Below are positions 20,299 through 32,433 of a stretch of 64,000 nucleotides of DNA, one piece after another. The DNA lies in assembly GCA_029204225.1 (NCBI GenBank), contig CM055110.1:33675174-33739173 (forward strand). The letters run 5' to 3'. Source of the DNA: Diphasiastrum complanatum (lineage: Eukaryota; Streptophyta; Lycopodiopsida; Lycopodiales; Lycopodiaceae). Each line of letters begins with the position of its first letter. The stretch's first letter is position 1. Made by a program: the position numbers and the translations under genes. The notes beneath the pieces were generated by a model that saw nothing but the letters and a program-made list of their open reading frames with translations, did no database searches and had not been told where the DNA came from.

Positions 20299-22178
20299 GG
20301 GCGTGACTGAGGCAATGTGCTGCTTAATGGTGAAAACACGGATAGTTGGAGGGGTGTTCTATGTGGCTGATTCCGTGATCGATTTGTATGGGCGCGACCA
20401 GGCAGAGGTCCGTTGGCAGGACCATCTCAAAGGGGGACCTTGTCTTTATTACTTGTTAGTAAACCTGCCTGAGTGTCTTACTTGTATGTATTCGTGATGA
20501 GTCTTAGTACTCGTGCTTTGCCTGGTTTACATGATTGCTTGTGATACAAGGAGCTGATGAACCTTTTCTTTTGAAGGCTGATACCATCAAACAAAGAGGA
20601 CTACAGAATCTATGGGGCGGATTTGCAGTTCAAGTACTCACACGTGAACGACAACGAAACGACTCAAGGTTTGCAAAGGATGGATGGCTAGCCTGTTTCT
20701 TGGGTTAGTTTCGTTTGCGACAACGCCCACCAGACGCAAGCAGGAAGTCAAAAGTTGGAAAGGGCAATTTCAGGGGAGATCTTCTATGGAGTAGTTGGTC
20801 TTCATTTTGGGACGGCCACCTTCGGAACTGAAACTCACTGAGCATGGGTGATATCCAGTAGCAGTTGGGTTTTTCCTCAAAGGGGAAAAGACTAGGATCC
20901 TCTTCAGAGATTGGCAACAAGTTGGATCGAGCCATAATCCTAGCAGATGGGAAGCAAAGTGTTGGAAAGGCTTTTTGTCCGAAGAACTCTACTCTAAGTC
21001 CGATCAGCTGATTTTATAAGTGGACGGAAACTATCACACACACCTCTCTCTTGGGGCAAATTTTGAATGAAAGTTGATCAAAATGGGGGCAAATTCAAGG
21101 TGACCTAGCCATACTCAGACGAGGAGACTGGCGAAACTTTGGACCTAATAAGTTGACAAGTTTTTGTTGTGGAAAGGAAAGTTTGTTATAGGCTTTCTCT
21201 GGACCAGCAATGATGAGGAAACATATGAGTACGCTGGCTTGTGTTACGTGTAAGGCAGCTGATCAATGAAGGAACTGTGAAAGTTGAGTCTTGCATGAGA
21301 GACTTGGTACTTCGAACGGACGCTAAGGGACAGTTCGCGTTGAGATCGGACTAGTGCAAACTCTGGGTGCATGTGTCTGATTCAAAGAGAGCTACTTGAA
21401 GCCAAGTTCGATGTACACTTCTTGTTTTGACTGTGAGGCAACTGACCAGTGATGGAATTGTGAAAGTCAAGTTTTGCGCGACGGACATGGTGCTTCAAAC
21501 AAATGCGAAGAGATAGTTCGGATGCGGATCAAACTGGTGCGACCCTTTGGCTTTCCACGAGGTCAATGGTTACATTTGGGCTGATTCAAAGAGCTACTTC
21601 AAGCTAAGTGAGAGGTGCATTGCGGAGTACTCAATCTTTGCCTACCTTAAAGAGCCAAGATGGAAAAGTATCAAGATCAGGCTGGGACAAGGAGAGAAAT
21701 CAAGGTGCAGAAGCAACAAGGCACGGAGTGGACCATAAAGTGGGCAATCAAACGATTAATCCTTCGGCTCAGGGAGCCTTGATACCTGTGCGGAACTGAA
21801 CAAATCTGGAGCTCAGGGAGCTCAACACAAAGTGCATCAAGGACAAATCAGGAGCTCAAAGGAGTTCCAAAGTTGAAAGTCAGAAGCGACAGGGGCGAAC
21901 ATTTCAAAGAAAGGCCTCTGTCACCAGTTAATAAGGTTCTCGGGTTTTACGAAAGCGATATCAAATCTACGCTTTTCCCAGACAAAGATATATTTTCAAG
22001 TTATGTAATTTTTCAGTACAAAGAGCTGAGCCTCCGATTTGTGGTGTGCCAGCTTCAATGTTAATAAAAAGTGGCCAGTAAATTGAGTACTGTGCCAAGT
22101 AGCTTAAATGTATAGTTATTTTGATTGGGAGACACCTTTATTTTAATCTGACATCTGATGAGAACATCAGATTTTATA
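20299..22178 (+). mobile_element. family A internal region, second copy
   Basis: Runs from the leader (fifth inverted-repeat module) through the single-copy 252-bp block to the PPT. It includes two diverged 183-bp tandem modules (about 21235-21417 and 21418-21600), each ending in GATTCAAAGAG...CTACTT. Small frames such as the one beginning with MAFHEVNGYIWADSKSYF (21547-21738) recur in all copies but I recognise no domain. No pol genes. Confidence 0.7.
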
Positions 22179-22191
22179 AAGGTGGGGTGGA
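22179..22191 (+). promoter_or_regulatory. family A polypurine tract
   Basis: AAGGTGGGGTGGA directly before TGTTGTAAAGC; primer for plus-strand synthesis, matching the inverted copy at 8867-8880. Confidence 0.8.
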
Positions 22192-22237
22192 TGTTGTAAA
22201 GCTACCTTTACAAGCTTTACTTCCGGCGCCAGCTATG
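22192..22237 (+). mobile_element. 3' LTR A, first 46 bp, split by the copia insertion
   Basis: TGTTGTAAAGCTACC... to AGCTATG, where the copia LTR begins. The intact sequence at 12843 reads through this point as AGCTATGTCCCC, which shows the insertion site exactly. Confidence 0.9.
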
Positions 22238-22919
22238 TGTAAAAATTACAGCAAATAAGGATCCTAAAACACTTGAAATGATGAGGGAAACAATAGATTA
22301 TGATTTCATAAGATTAGCACAAGTTGAACCATCAAAATCCATCAAAAATCTATGCTTGAACCTCACTAAATGGCCCAAATCCTTGAAGAAGGCTTCACAC
22401 GTGTGAAAGTACGGCCTCCCACAGTCTGAGTACTGTACACCAGACCTACATTCAATCCTATAATCATTAGTAATCACAAGTACTCAAACAATTATGAACA
22501 TAGAGTGCAATTGCACCATTATGAGAGAAAAAACATGAAATTGCTTGATTGATTTTGGTGAGATATCATCACCTATATATACATGATCCATCACGGTTTT
22601 GGGCAGGTATGAGTAGCCCTAAACCTATCCCTAATGCTAATTTTGGTGGATCTTTCATCCCTACCAAGTTAGGGTTGGAATCTTGGAGATCCCTCAACAA
22701 TGCAAAAATTACCAAAAATAGCTCCTATTTTTTCTCCCTTGTATCTAAGCATAATTTGGACTCATTCCAAAGGTTCTAACACTTAGGTCTACTTGAGAAC
22801 ATCCTTATGAATGGAATCCTATGCTATTTGGCACGTGTGACAAGCCACATCATGACCATCTAACTATTTACAAGTCATATGACCAAAACTAGTCAAGCTA
22901 GAATTGTGAATTTTTAACA
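22238..22919 (-). repeat. copia 3' LTR
   Basis: 682 bp, TGTTAAAAATTC to GTAATTTTTACA on the minus strand. Same length as the 5' LTR; differences noticed are C/T in the CCCAYAGTCTGAG stretch and T/A in CATAGAGWGCAATT. Confidence 0.95.
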
Positions 22920-22931
22920 CTCCTCCTCACT
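22920..22931 (-). promoter_or_regulatory. copia polypurine tract
   Basis: AGTGAGGAGGAG on the minus strand, directly before the 3' LTR and two bases after the pol stop. Confidence 0.85.
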
Positions 22932-22933
22932 AT

Positions 22934-25900
22934 CTAGCTTGGTTCAATCATTGCTTTACTAATCACTCCAAGTGATGATCTGAACTTCATAAAAGGTGTC
23001 TTTTGAAGTGGTATAGTAAGTAGATCAGCTACACATTCATTGCTTGGAACATGCTCTAAAGCAATCTCCTTGGCTTGCACCATTTCTCTCACAAAGTGAT
23101 GGCATATCTCAATGTGCTTAGATCTTGCATGGAAGATTGGGTTAGATGCAAGGTGTTGGGCTGATATATTGTCATTGTAGATGATTGGTGCCTCCTCTTA
23201 ATCGATGATCTTTAGTTCCACCAATAATCTCTTGATCCAAAGTACCTCCTTTGTAGTGGTTGTCAAAGCTTTGTACTCGGCCTCGGTTGAAGATAGAGAT
23301 ATAGTTTCTTGCTTTTTTGAAAGCCATGAAACCACACCTTCTCCTATGAAAATTGAATAGGAACTTGTTGATTTCCTATCCCTCTTGTCCCTTGCAAAAT
23401 CTGAATCACTAAATGCATGAAGGTTAATCACATCTCCTCTATATAGAATCCCAAAATCCAATGTACCTGAGATGTATCTTAGAATCCTCTTAGCCTTTTT
23501 CCAATGGATATTCAATGGCTTTTGCATGGATTGGCTCAACCTACATACACTAAAGCTAAGATCTGGTCTAGTTATAGTGATCCACATTAAGGAACCTATA
23601 AGTTGCCTAAACAAAGTGATGTCCATGAAGGATCTTTCATCATCTTCATTTGGCACTTTTACATCTTGTTCCATTGGTGTGTCAACACTTTTGCATACTT
23701 CCATCTTAAACTTCTTCAAAAGACTTTGAGCATAGTTTACTTGACTTATAAAGATAAAATCAGACCCTCTAAGTACTTCTATGCCTAAGATGAAGTGAAG
23801 ACACCCTAGATCTACCATCTTGAACTCTAAGGATAGATCTATCTTGATTTTTTCAATACCATCAACACTATTTCCACTAATGATGATGTCATCTACATAA
23901 ATGAGTAAAAGTACAATACCAACATAATCAAACTTAATGTAAAGAGTGGGATCATATTCACTTTGAACAAAAGAAAGTGAAATAAGATAGCAATGTAGTC
24001 TTGAATTCCAAGATCTCGAGGCTTGCTTCAAGCCATAGATGCTTCTTTGGAGATGGCATACTTTGTTCTCCATTCCATGCTTGATGAACCCTTGTGGCTG
24101 CTCCATATAGATATCCTCTTCCAAAAAACCATTCAAGAAAGCATTAGAGACATCCATTTGACATAGAATCCATCCAAAATGTGATGCAAGTGCAATGATT
24201 AGTCTTATTGTGACCATCTTGGCCACGGGTGCAAAAGTTTCCTCATAGTCTATCCCTCTCTCTTGAGCATAACCTTTTGCAACTAATCTTGATTTATGTT
24301 TGTTAACACTCCCATTTGCATTCAAATTAAGCTTGAAGACCCACTTGCATCCTATTACATTCCTTTGAGGTCTCTCAACAAGCAACCAAGTTTCATTCTC
24401 AATCAAGGCATCATACTCATCCAACATAGCTTTATACCATTCTTTGGAGTTCAATGCATCTTCAACATTAGACGGTTCTTCAAAACTAGATAAAACATAA
24501 GAAGTGGATGAGATACCCTCAACTTGCTGTCCTTTGCCTTGATATGTGAGCCTTGATGGCTCCACTTTTGCCCTTGAAGATCTCCTTGGTGTGATAGGTG
24601 GGTTTGGTGCTTGCTCCTCCTCAAAACCAAGATCTTGCTCCTCGGCCATATTCTTCTTGATTGTTGGAGCACTTGAGCCTTCTTCAAGCATATGCATATG
24701 ATGTTCATCAAAGATGACATCCCTTGAAACAACAAATTTGTTCAAGGATGGGAGATAGACTTTGTAGCCCTTGCTTGAGCTTGCATATCCAAGCATGATC
24801 CCTCTTGTGGAAGATGGATCATCTTTGGTTCTTGTTTCCAATGGCACATGCACATAACATATACACCCAAAAACTTTCAAGTGATTAAGATTGGGTTTCT
24901 TTCCATACAACATCTCATAAGGAGTTTTGCCTTCAATGGCTTTGCAAGACACCCTATTCATCAAGTAGTTTGCACATACAAGAGACTCACCCCAAAAGGA
25001 TTTGGGCAAACAAGCATCTAATCTTAAAGCCTTAGAACATTCACATAATGTTCTATTCCTTCTTTCAGCAACTCCATTTTGTTGAGGAGTGTAAGGACAA
25101 GAAGTCTCTTTCTTGATCCCTTCCTCCTCACAAAAGGCCTTGAACTCATTGGAGATGAATTCTCCACCATTGTCACTTCTAAGAATCTTGATGCTATGAT
25201 TATGATGCTTTTCCACAAACAACTTGAACTTTACAAAAGTATCAAATACTTGAGACTTGAAGGAAAGTAAGAACACCCAACAATATCTTGAGTAGTCATC
25301 AATGAAGGTTAAAAACATGGATGAACCTCCATTAGATTTGGTGCTAGCAATGTGCACATCCGAGTGTATGAGTTCAAGAGGATGAGATGACTTTGTGATG
25401 GAGTTAGGAAACACCTTCTTATGTGCCTTGGATAAGGCACAAGATTCACAAACCTTGTCTTCCTTCCCAATAGACCTTGGTAGGCCTAAAGCATACTCCT
25501 CCTTGATCATAGCCTCCATGGAACCCGAGTTGACATGTCCAAGTCTTTTGTGCCATAAAGTAAAGGTAGATATCTTGCTCTTCTTGGTCAACATGACAAC
25601 ATTAGTATCCACAAATGCATCCAGCTTATAAAGTTTGCCAAGTCTAGTGCCCTTAGCCACTATCTTACCCTTCTTCTTGATGAAACATTCATTTGAAGCA
25701 AAGTCAACATTGAAACCATTGTCTACCATTTGGCCAACACTTAGTAGATTCTTTGTTATTGTAGGAATGTACAAAACACCTTCTATGTTGATCTTTTTGG
25801 AAGATCCTAAGCAAAGGGAAATGCTACCAACTCCTTCAATCTTACAAGCTTCATCATTTGCTGTATAGATAGACTTTATAGGTCCATCATAAGATAAGAG

Positions 25901-26890
25901 AGAAGAGAAAAACTCCCTTTTACTAGTCATGTGTGAACTAGCACCCGAGTCAATCCACCAAGGATCTTCTCCTTTGAAGCTTGTTGAAGAAAATATGGAC
26001 ATCATGAGAGAGTCCTCATGTGAACTCTCCTCCTCCTCCTCTTTGCTCATGTTGGCTTGGCTTTGATCTTGCTTCCTCTTGAAGCATTCCGAGGCATAAT
26101 GCCCCATCTTGCTACAATAGTAGCACTTCACCTTTGATTTGTCCTTCTTGACTTTGGTGGTTGATGGAGATGCCTTTGGGGGTCCTTCTTGATCCTCAAG
26201 CTTTGTAGACTTCTTGAATGTTGATCCTTTGCCTTTGGACTTGCCTTTGCCTTTGGTGAAGAGAGCTTGGTCATCTGCACCTTGGATGGAAAGCCTATCC
26301 ATCCTCTCTTGCATTTGGCTCCTTCTTGATTCCTCGGCCATGAGTGTGCCTTGGAGTTCTTCAAGTATGGGTAGCTTACCCATAATTGCATATCCCTGAA
26401 CCAAATTGTCAAATTCAAAGCTTAGTCCATTCAATATGAGTTGAACAAGCTCTTCATCCTTGATAGGGTCACCTATAAAGGCTAGCTCTTTGTTCAATTC
26501 CTTTACTCTTAGGACAAAAGTATGTGCACTCTCTCCTTTCTTTTGATAGCTTCTATAGATTTGATTCTTCAAAGCTAACATTCTAGTTTGGTTCTTGGAT
26601 TCATAGACCTTTTGCAAAGTCTCCCAAGCATCTTGAGCTGAAGTGCAATCTCCTACCTCTCTTAAGAGTTCATTTGCAACATTCATTTTTATGCAATGTA
26701 GTGCAACATTGCACCTCTTGATGTATTTGGCTTTTTCTTGAGGATGAATAGGTTCACCCTCCTTACCATTTACAATTTCCATCAGATCTTGCATGATCAT
26801 GATAGATTCCATTCTAACTTTCCATATGGAATAGTTAGTTTTGTTGAGCCTTTCATTAGTATCCAAAAGATATGCATTTATAGATGCCAT
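22934..26890 (-). CDS. gag-pol: copia gag-pol polyprotein, one premature stop
   Basis: The frame from ATG at 26890 is open for 1230 codons to TAA at 23198-23200, then continues in the same frame for about 88 codons to TAG at 22934-22936. Domains in order: gag (residues 1-250, LNKTNYSIWKVRM start); CCHC knuckle CYYCSKMGHYASEC near 255; protease WWIDSGASSHM near 315; GAG-pre-integrase LWHKRLGHVN; integrase core with HSDVH near 510, RSDNGGEF near 570 and QQNGVAERRNRTL near 605; RT with FAPVAKM near 888 and LIYVDDIIISG near 1000; RNase H with FSDSDFARDKRDRKS near 1168 and LSSTEAEYKAL near 1205. The part beyond the stop (ARSKHIEICHHFVRE, VADLLTIPL) is the RNase H C-terminus. The stop truncates RNase H, so this copy is probably inactive despite its youth. 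Confidence 0.95.
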
Positions 26891-27688
26891 CTAGTCTCCT
26901 AATCAAGGACTTGACACAAATGAAGGTTACTTCTATTGATTTGATTGAAGGTCTACCTTATCCCACTTCTTAGGGACCTGAAAAGATCAGTAATAGACTT
27001 CCTATAAAGATCTAAGAATGATCTCTAACAAAATCAAATCATAGAATACTAGAAACAATGCACTTGCTTGATTGAAGTAGACAATACTAGTAGAATTGCC
27101 CCTCTTTCTATAAAGAACATTAAAGCTTCCAAATGATCTGATCAAGAGTGAATTTCAGCAACCTAATATACTTCCAAAATCACTTGTAAAAGATCTAAAT
27201 GGAACTTAATGAGGATGCAACACAATCTACTATCCAATCACAAGCAAAAAATGATCAAAATTGATGAAAAATTGATCTAATTTGGTGCATAAGTCAAGCA
27301 ATGGTTGGACTGAACCTAAATCACTTTAGGAGGTGTCTACTACACCTTAGAATAGCCTTGAAGAGTCCCCAAAACACTGATCTTCCCTCTCCTTGAATGC
27401 TAGAAAGCCTCCTCTATGAAATCACCTCCAAAACTTGCTTAGAAATCAATGCTTGGAGCAAGCAAAACTTGCTATCTTGGTAATGTGAATTGAATTCAAC
27501 TTTGCCTCTGGTTTTAGACACCTAAACACCTGCAAATGAAGTCACACAACACCAATCTCCAATGTATTTGACTCACTTTGAGTTCTAGAATCAATACTAG
27601 ATGCTAAGATCCAATCTACACAAGATTTAGATCAAAAATTGTGATCAAATTGAATGAAAACCAAGGATTTAGCTCATTTCAACCTTTA
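26891..27688 (-). mobile_element. copia 5' leader
   Basis: About 800 bases between PBS and the gag start codon, AT-rich with no open frame of note. Long leaders are usual in this class. Confidence 0.8.
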
Positions 27689-27701
27689 GGCTCTGATACC
27701 A
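27689..27701 (-). promoter_or_regulatory. copia primer binding site, initiator tRNA-Met
   Basis: TGGTATCAGAGCC on the minus strand, immediately after the 5' LTR. Confidence 0.92.
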
Positions 27702-28383
27702 TGTAAAAATTACAGCAAATAAGGATCCTAAAACACTTGAAATGATGAGGGAAACAATAGATTATGATTTCATAAGATTAGCACAAGTTGAACCATCAAA
27801 ATCCATCAAAAATCTATGCTTGAACCTCACTAAATGGCCCAAATCCTTGAAGAAGGCTTCACACGTGTGAAAGTACGGCCTCCCATAGTCTGAGTACTGT
27901 ACACCAGACCTACATTCAATCCTATAATCATTAGTAATCACAAGTACTCAAACAATTATGAACATAGAGAGCAATTGCACCATTATGAGAGAAAAAACAT
28001 GAAATTGCTTGATTGATTTTGGTGAGATATCATCACCTATATATACATGATCCATCACGGTTTTGGGCAGGTATGAGTAGCCCTAAACCTATCCCTAATG
28101 CTAATTTTGGTGGATCTTTCATCCCTACCAAGTTAGGGTTGGAATCTTGGAGATCCCTCAACAATGCAAAAATTACCAAAAATAGCTCCTATTTTTTCTC
28201 CCTTGTATCTAAGCATAATTTGGACTCATTCCAAAGGTTCTAACACTTAGGTCTACTTGAGAACATCCTTATGAATGGAATCCTATGCTATTTGGCACGT
28301 GTGACAAGCCACATCATGACCATCTAACTATTTACAAGTCATATGACCAAAACTAGTCAAGCTAGAATTGTGAATTTTTAACA
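27702..28383 (-). repeat. copia 5' LTR
   Basis: 682 bp, nearly identical to 22238-22919. It carries the promoter of the element; reading inward on the minus strand it adjoins the PBS. Confidence 0.95.
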
Positions 28384-29391
28384 TATGTCCCCGGGGCCAG
28401 CAGCGCCCCTGCTGCTCCCGGCGCCACTGTGACCAGAATCCAGCCGGCGCCAAGTTCCTATGGCTGAAAACCTTTGATCGGTTCTAGCGGAGTCCAGAGA
28501 GCTCAGATCGATGTGCAATCACCTCACACGATCTAGGCATGATTAAAGGAAGCCTGGGGATCAATAAAATCTAGAGAGAGAAAATGACTTTCTAGAAAGA
28601 GAAAATCCTAGAGAGAGAAAAACGTGCTTTACCAGCTTGGGTAGAGTGCTTGGTATGAGGGGGGGTGCCGAATCACACCAATACTATAGGGGAGTGCGGG
28701 TTGCGACTCAGGGCGAGCTCCAACCAAGTCTCAGCCTCCCTTGCTGGAATGTTGTCATGGCTCTCGCCTTGGCATGCTAGCGCCCCGGAGATTAGAGTCG
28801 GTCACACACTTGAAATGTAACCTTCTCAGATTTATCAATAAAGTGGGTTTTTTCTCAAACTGACTCTGATTACCTTCTGGGTTTCAGTGTTCAGTCAAAG
28901 CGCCAGTTGTAAGGCCGCTTTCAAAATTTTTAACTTGGCACATAGCTGAGGGTCGTATCCCGGGACGCCAGCGGTATGTCGTCGGGACCATTCGGTCCGT
29001 GGCGCCAACGGTATGTTGTCGGGACCATTTGGTCCAGGAACTGGTTGTTTCCATATCTGTCGTGGCTTGTGGTTCTGAGTGTTCCTTGCATGAACGTGAA
29101 TGGGTTAAGCTCTTGGGGAACGGGCTCTAACCTGTCGGCTGAGTTGGATGGCTTGCTTGGGTGGATGTTACCTGTTTATGGCTGTCCAGTCTGGCGTGGC
29201 GCCAGGTTGGCCTCCAGCGCTCGTGACGAAGCTTTCAGTTGGTTAAGTCTGATGTAAGTCAGACCGCTTGCTTGGAATGGATGTTACTCGTTTGTAACGA
29301 AGCTTCGAGTTGGTGAAGTTTGATGTATGTCGGGCGGCTTGCTTGAAGGGAAGTCACCCACATCGGGACCCCCGATCTGGCATGGCGCCAG
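28384..29391 (+). mobile_element. 3' LTR A, middle part
   Basis: Resumes at TATGTCCCCGGGGCC after the copia insertion and follows LTR A to CATGGCGCCAG, where the solo LTR B is inserted. Compared with 12843-14089 it lacks part of the GGCGCC-rich array. Confidence 0.88.
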
Positions 29392-30311
29392 TGTTGCGCC
29401 GGCGCCTCAAAGGGCGCTGGGACTTGAGCGGTTTCCCCAACACGCGCTTAAGTCTAACATTCATCCATCATGCACTTACATAAAAGCCAACTCAGAAACG
29501 TAACAAGCTTAACCATTCAGACTTAAGAAAACTGGAATCCCAACCAACCCGAAAGCCAACTCAGAATCCGTCCCCAAAAGGTAACCAAAGGCAAAGACAA
29601 GCCACACATGAAATCCAAGGCATAGTGGTCGCCAAACTGACCAATTGGCATAGCGGCAAGCCCCATGTCGATGACAGGGACCCTTAGGCGCCAGTGACGC
29701 AAAAAGGTTGTAGTAAGGGTCCTTCCACTTGGACCAGTCCCGGAGGCGAAACCGAAATGGTAATCATCCCCAAGGATCAACTTTATTAGATTTGGAAGAG
29801 GTTACATTCATACATAGACTGACCGGTCTCGGGGCCACCAACACGTGCTGGGCATTGTGCCTGGCTTGTGCTGGTAGAGGGAGCTGAGACCTGGCGACTG
29901 GATTCCTGGCGCTGGTTGAGCTGCCCAAGTTTCTGTCTGCCGGACTCCCCCTATAGTTCTGCTGTGATTCGGCGCACCCCCTCTGGTTTGAAACATAGTG
30001 CTTTCTGGTAAAGCACGCTTTTTAGGACTTAGTTTTTATTTTGCTGATTAAGCCTGGCAAGCCTGGCAGAATCAGTCTGGCTCCCGGACATGGGTCCCGG
30101 GAGCTGTCCCGGCGGCCGAATCAACCTGCTTTCCTGACTAGGCCATGACTCGAGCTCCAGAGCTAGCTCATGACTTTGTGACTACTTGACTGGCTCACCA
30201 CAGGTCGGAGGCTCAGTCCTTGACATTCTAACTTGCTCTGGGACCTTAGGGAGTGTCACCCCTTTGAGTCTTACATGGCACGCTGGGTGCACCCAAGTTA
30301 GCTTTACAACA
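29392..30311 (-). mobile_element. solo LTR of family B (920 bp)
   Basis: TGTTGTAAAGC (30311) to GGCGCAACA (29392) on the minus strand, with no internal sequence. GCCAG at 29387-29391 is repeated at 30312-30316 as a 5-bp target duplication, and the flanks rejoin to the uninterrupted LTR A sequence at 13925. It is a clean LTR-LTR recombination product. Confidence 0.93.
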
Positions 30312-30475
30312 GCCAGGTTGGATCTCAATGTTGGTTTTCGGAACTTCAAGTTGGTTAAGTCTGATCGTTGTTGGCGAGTTGGCTGCTTGTATGTCAAGTG
30401 GATTTGGATGGCAAGAGTTGAAGGCTGGGGAGCTAAGTCGTGGTTCCCGGCTCCCTTTAAGATGCCTGCGCTACA
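30312..30475 (+). mobile_element. 3' LTR A, last part
   Basis: GCCAGGTTGGATCTC to GATGCCTGCGCTACA, the same end as LTR A at 14089. Followed immediately by a G-rich tract instead of a target duplication. Confidence 0.88.
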
Positions 30476-30514
30476 GGGGGGGGCGGGGGGTGGGGGAGGG
30501 GGGGTTTATTTATA
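30476..30514 (+). repeat. poly-G-rich tract abutting the LTR end
   Basis: Runs of 5-8 G separated by single C, T or A; four or more G tracts could form a G-quadruplex. It sits exactly at the outer end of LTR A. Confidence 0.85.
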
Positions 30515-31792
30515 TATATACATATATTAACATTATTTAACTGAAAATTAGATTTAACTAAAAAAGACCATAAGAAAAGCAAGAAATTATTTACCATAGT
30601 GTATTAGCAAAAAAATTGGAAGCAAGAAAATTTAAAGTAAGTAGCTCTGTTATATGTAAGCTTAAAATTTTCAAAAGAAATTGTAAATTATCATTGTAGG
30701 CGGGTTTTATTTATGTTTTTTTTTTCCACTGTCAGATTTCATATATACTTATGGGACAAATGGGATTCCACGTGTCATGAGGACATAAGATCTCAAGAAG
30801 ACCCAAGATCTTCATTTTTGGAGAACCATTTTACAAAATGGAAGTTTATGCTCTCAATTGTTGCAGAATCCACTAGTTGAAGAGTGTATATATAGATTGG
30901 AAAGTGTCAATGTTGCACCAAATGTTTATGGGATTATTAAGTGCTTCAATCGTTGTCAAGAAGTAAAAGGTTTCCACCTTCTCCTCCTAAGTCGTTTGTA
31001 GCACGGGAAGCAGGCTCGAACCTAGGAGCCGTGAAGATGCTTGCAAAACAAAGAGTGTTAACATCTACTTCTACCTGTAAACAAATAGCATTCCAACCAA
31101 AACATCACCAAGATAAGCTAATCATTAACTCTATCTCTCTCACTTCTCTCACATTCTCTTCCAACACTCACACACACACACTCTTCCTCCCACTCTCACT
31201 CTAACATCCAATCTACTCTTTTTAACCACACTCTACAAGCTTAACTAGCACTCAAAGAGGAAGCACTTATGCTAAAATGAGACTAAAATAGCAAGAACTT
31301 AAGCAAATATGCATACTACACAAAGTCACACAAAATTTAGCCAAACACCAAAATTAGCACAAGTGGACCCAAAATGGCAGCACTTAGCTCTCATACATTA
31401 AGGATAGAAATTACATAGAAAGGGCTTCTCTTTATAGAAGCTGGTGGAGTGTCCTTTTCACATTTACTTATGGGACTAGGAATTTCAAGTCTCAATATAG
31501 AATGCAAATTCTGTTTAGAATCTTGACATTGACTTTTGCATACTTTTTTAAGTCTAAGTTTAAACCTTGACACTTGCAAAAATTGGTTTCCTGCCCCCTA
31601 GTGACTAATGGCACCACAAGTTGGACTTATGCACGCAGGGTGCCATACTTGGGGCCTAACACAACTTATCTACTGAGGCTCTTCAAGATGGGCTTATACG
31701 CGCATGATGCCATGCTTCGGCCATTAATTATGCAAAATTGATATTTATATTAGCTTCATCCCTGTAAGGTACTACATTCATGAGTTCTCCTG
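30515..31792. other. AT-rich intergenic DNA, nothing assigned
   Basis: No gene or transposon signature. A small TA stretch lies near 30513-30530 and a CACACA tract near 31173. Stops are frequent in all frames. Confidence 0.5.
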
Positions 31793-32433
31793 TAGCGCAG
31801 GCATCCCAAAGAGAGCCGGGATCCACGACTTAGCTTCCCAGCCTTCAACTCTTGTCATCCAAACCCACTTGATATACAAGCTGCCAACTCGCCAACAACG
31901 ATCAGACTTAACCAAGTTGAAGTTCCGAAAACCAACATTGAGATCCAACCTGGCGCCATGCCAGATCGGGGGTCCCGATGTGAGTGACTTCCCTCCAAGC
32001 AAGCCGCCCGACATACATCAAACTTAACCAGCTCGAAGCTTCGTTACAAACGAGTAACATCCATTCCAAGCAAGCGGTCTGACTTACATCAGACTTAACC
32101 AACTGAAAGCTTTGTCACGAGCGCTAGAAGCCAACCTGGCGCCACGCCAGACTGGACAGCCATAAACAGGTAACTTCCACCCAAGCAAGCCATCCAACTC
32201 AGCCGACAGGTTAGAGCCCGTTCCCCAAGAGCTTAACTCATTCACGTTCATGCAAAGAACACTTAGAACCACAAGTCGCGACAGATATGGAGACAATCAG
32301 TTCCTGGACCAAATGGTCCCAACAGCATACCGCTGGCGCCACGGACCGAATGGTCCCGACGGCATACCGCTGGCATCCCAGGATACGACCCTCAGCTATG
32401 TGCCAACCTAAAAATTTTGAACTGGCATAATAA
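31793..32433 (-). mobile_element. family A LTR, second half only
   Basis: Inverted copy of the last ~635 bases of LTR A: TGTAGCGCAGGCATC (complement of the LTR end) at 31793 to the ACTGGC motif near 32430, with a 12-base deletion next to AAAATTTT. It is complementary in extent to the half-LTR at 8266-8866. Confidence 0.8.

Larger units (their letters stand above)
22238..28383 (-). mobile_element. near-complete Ty1/copia element nested in LTR A
   Basis: 6146 bp: 682-bp LTR, PBS, leader, gag-pol, PPT, 682-bp LTR, all in minus orientation. TATG occurs on both sides (22234-22237 and 28384-28387) in keeping with a short target duplication. The LTRs differ at only two sites that I see, so insertion was recent. 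One premature stop in the RNase H region (23198-23200) is the only obvious coding lesion. Confidence 0.95.

Noticed and set aside
21547-21799. Recurring 63-codon frames in family A internal region
   Set aside because: Repeated in every copy but without a start context, domain or selection evidence I can see; mentioned in the internal-region entry only.
30995-31060. B-box-like GGTTCGAGCC on the minus strand
   Set aside because: No A box upstream and no foldable tRNA arms.
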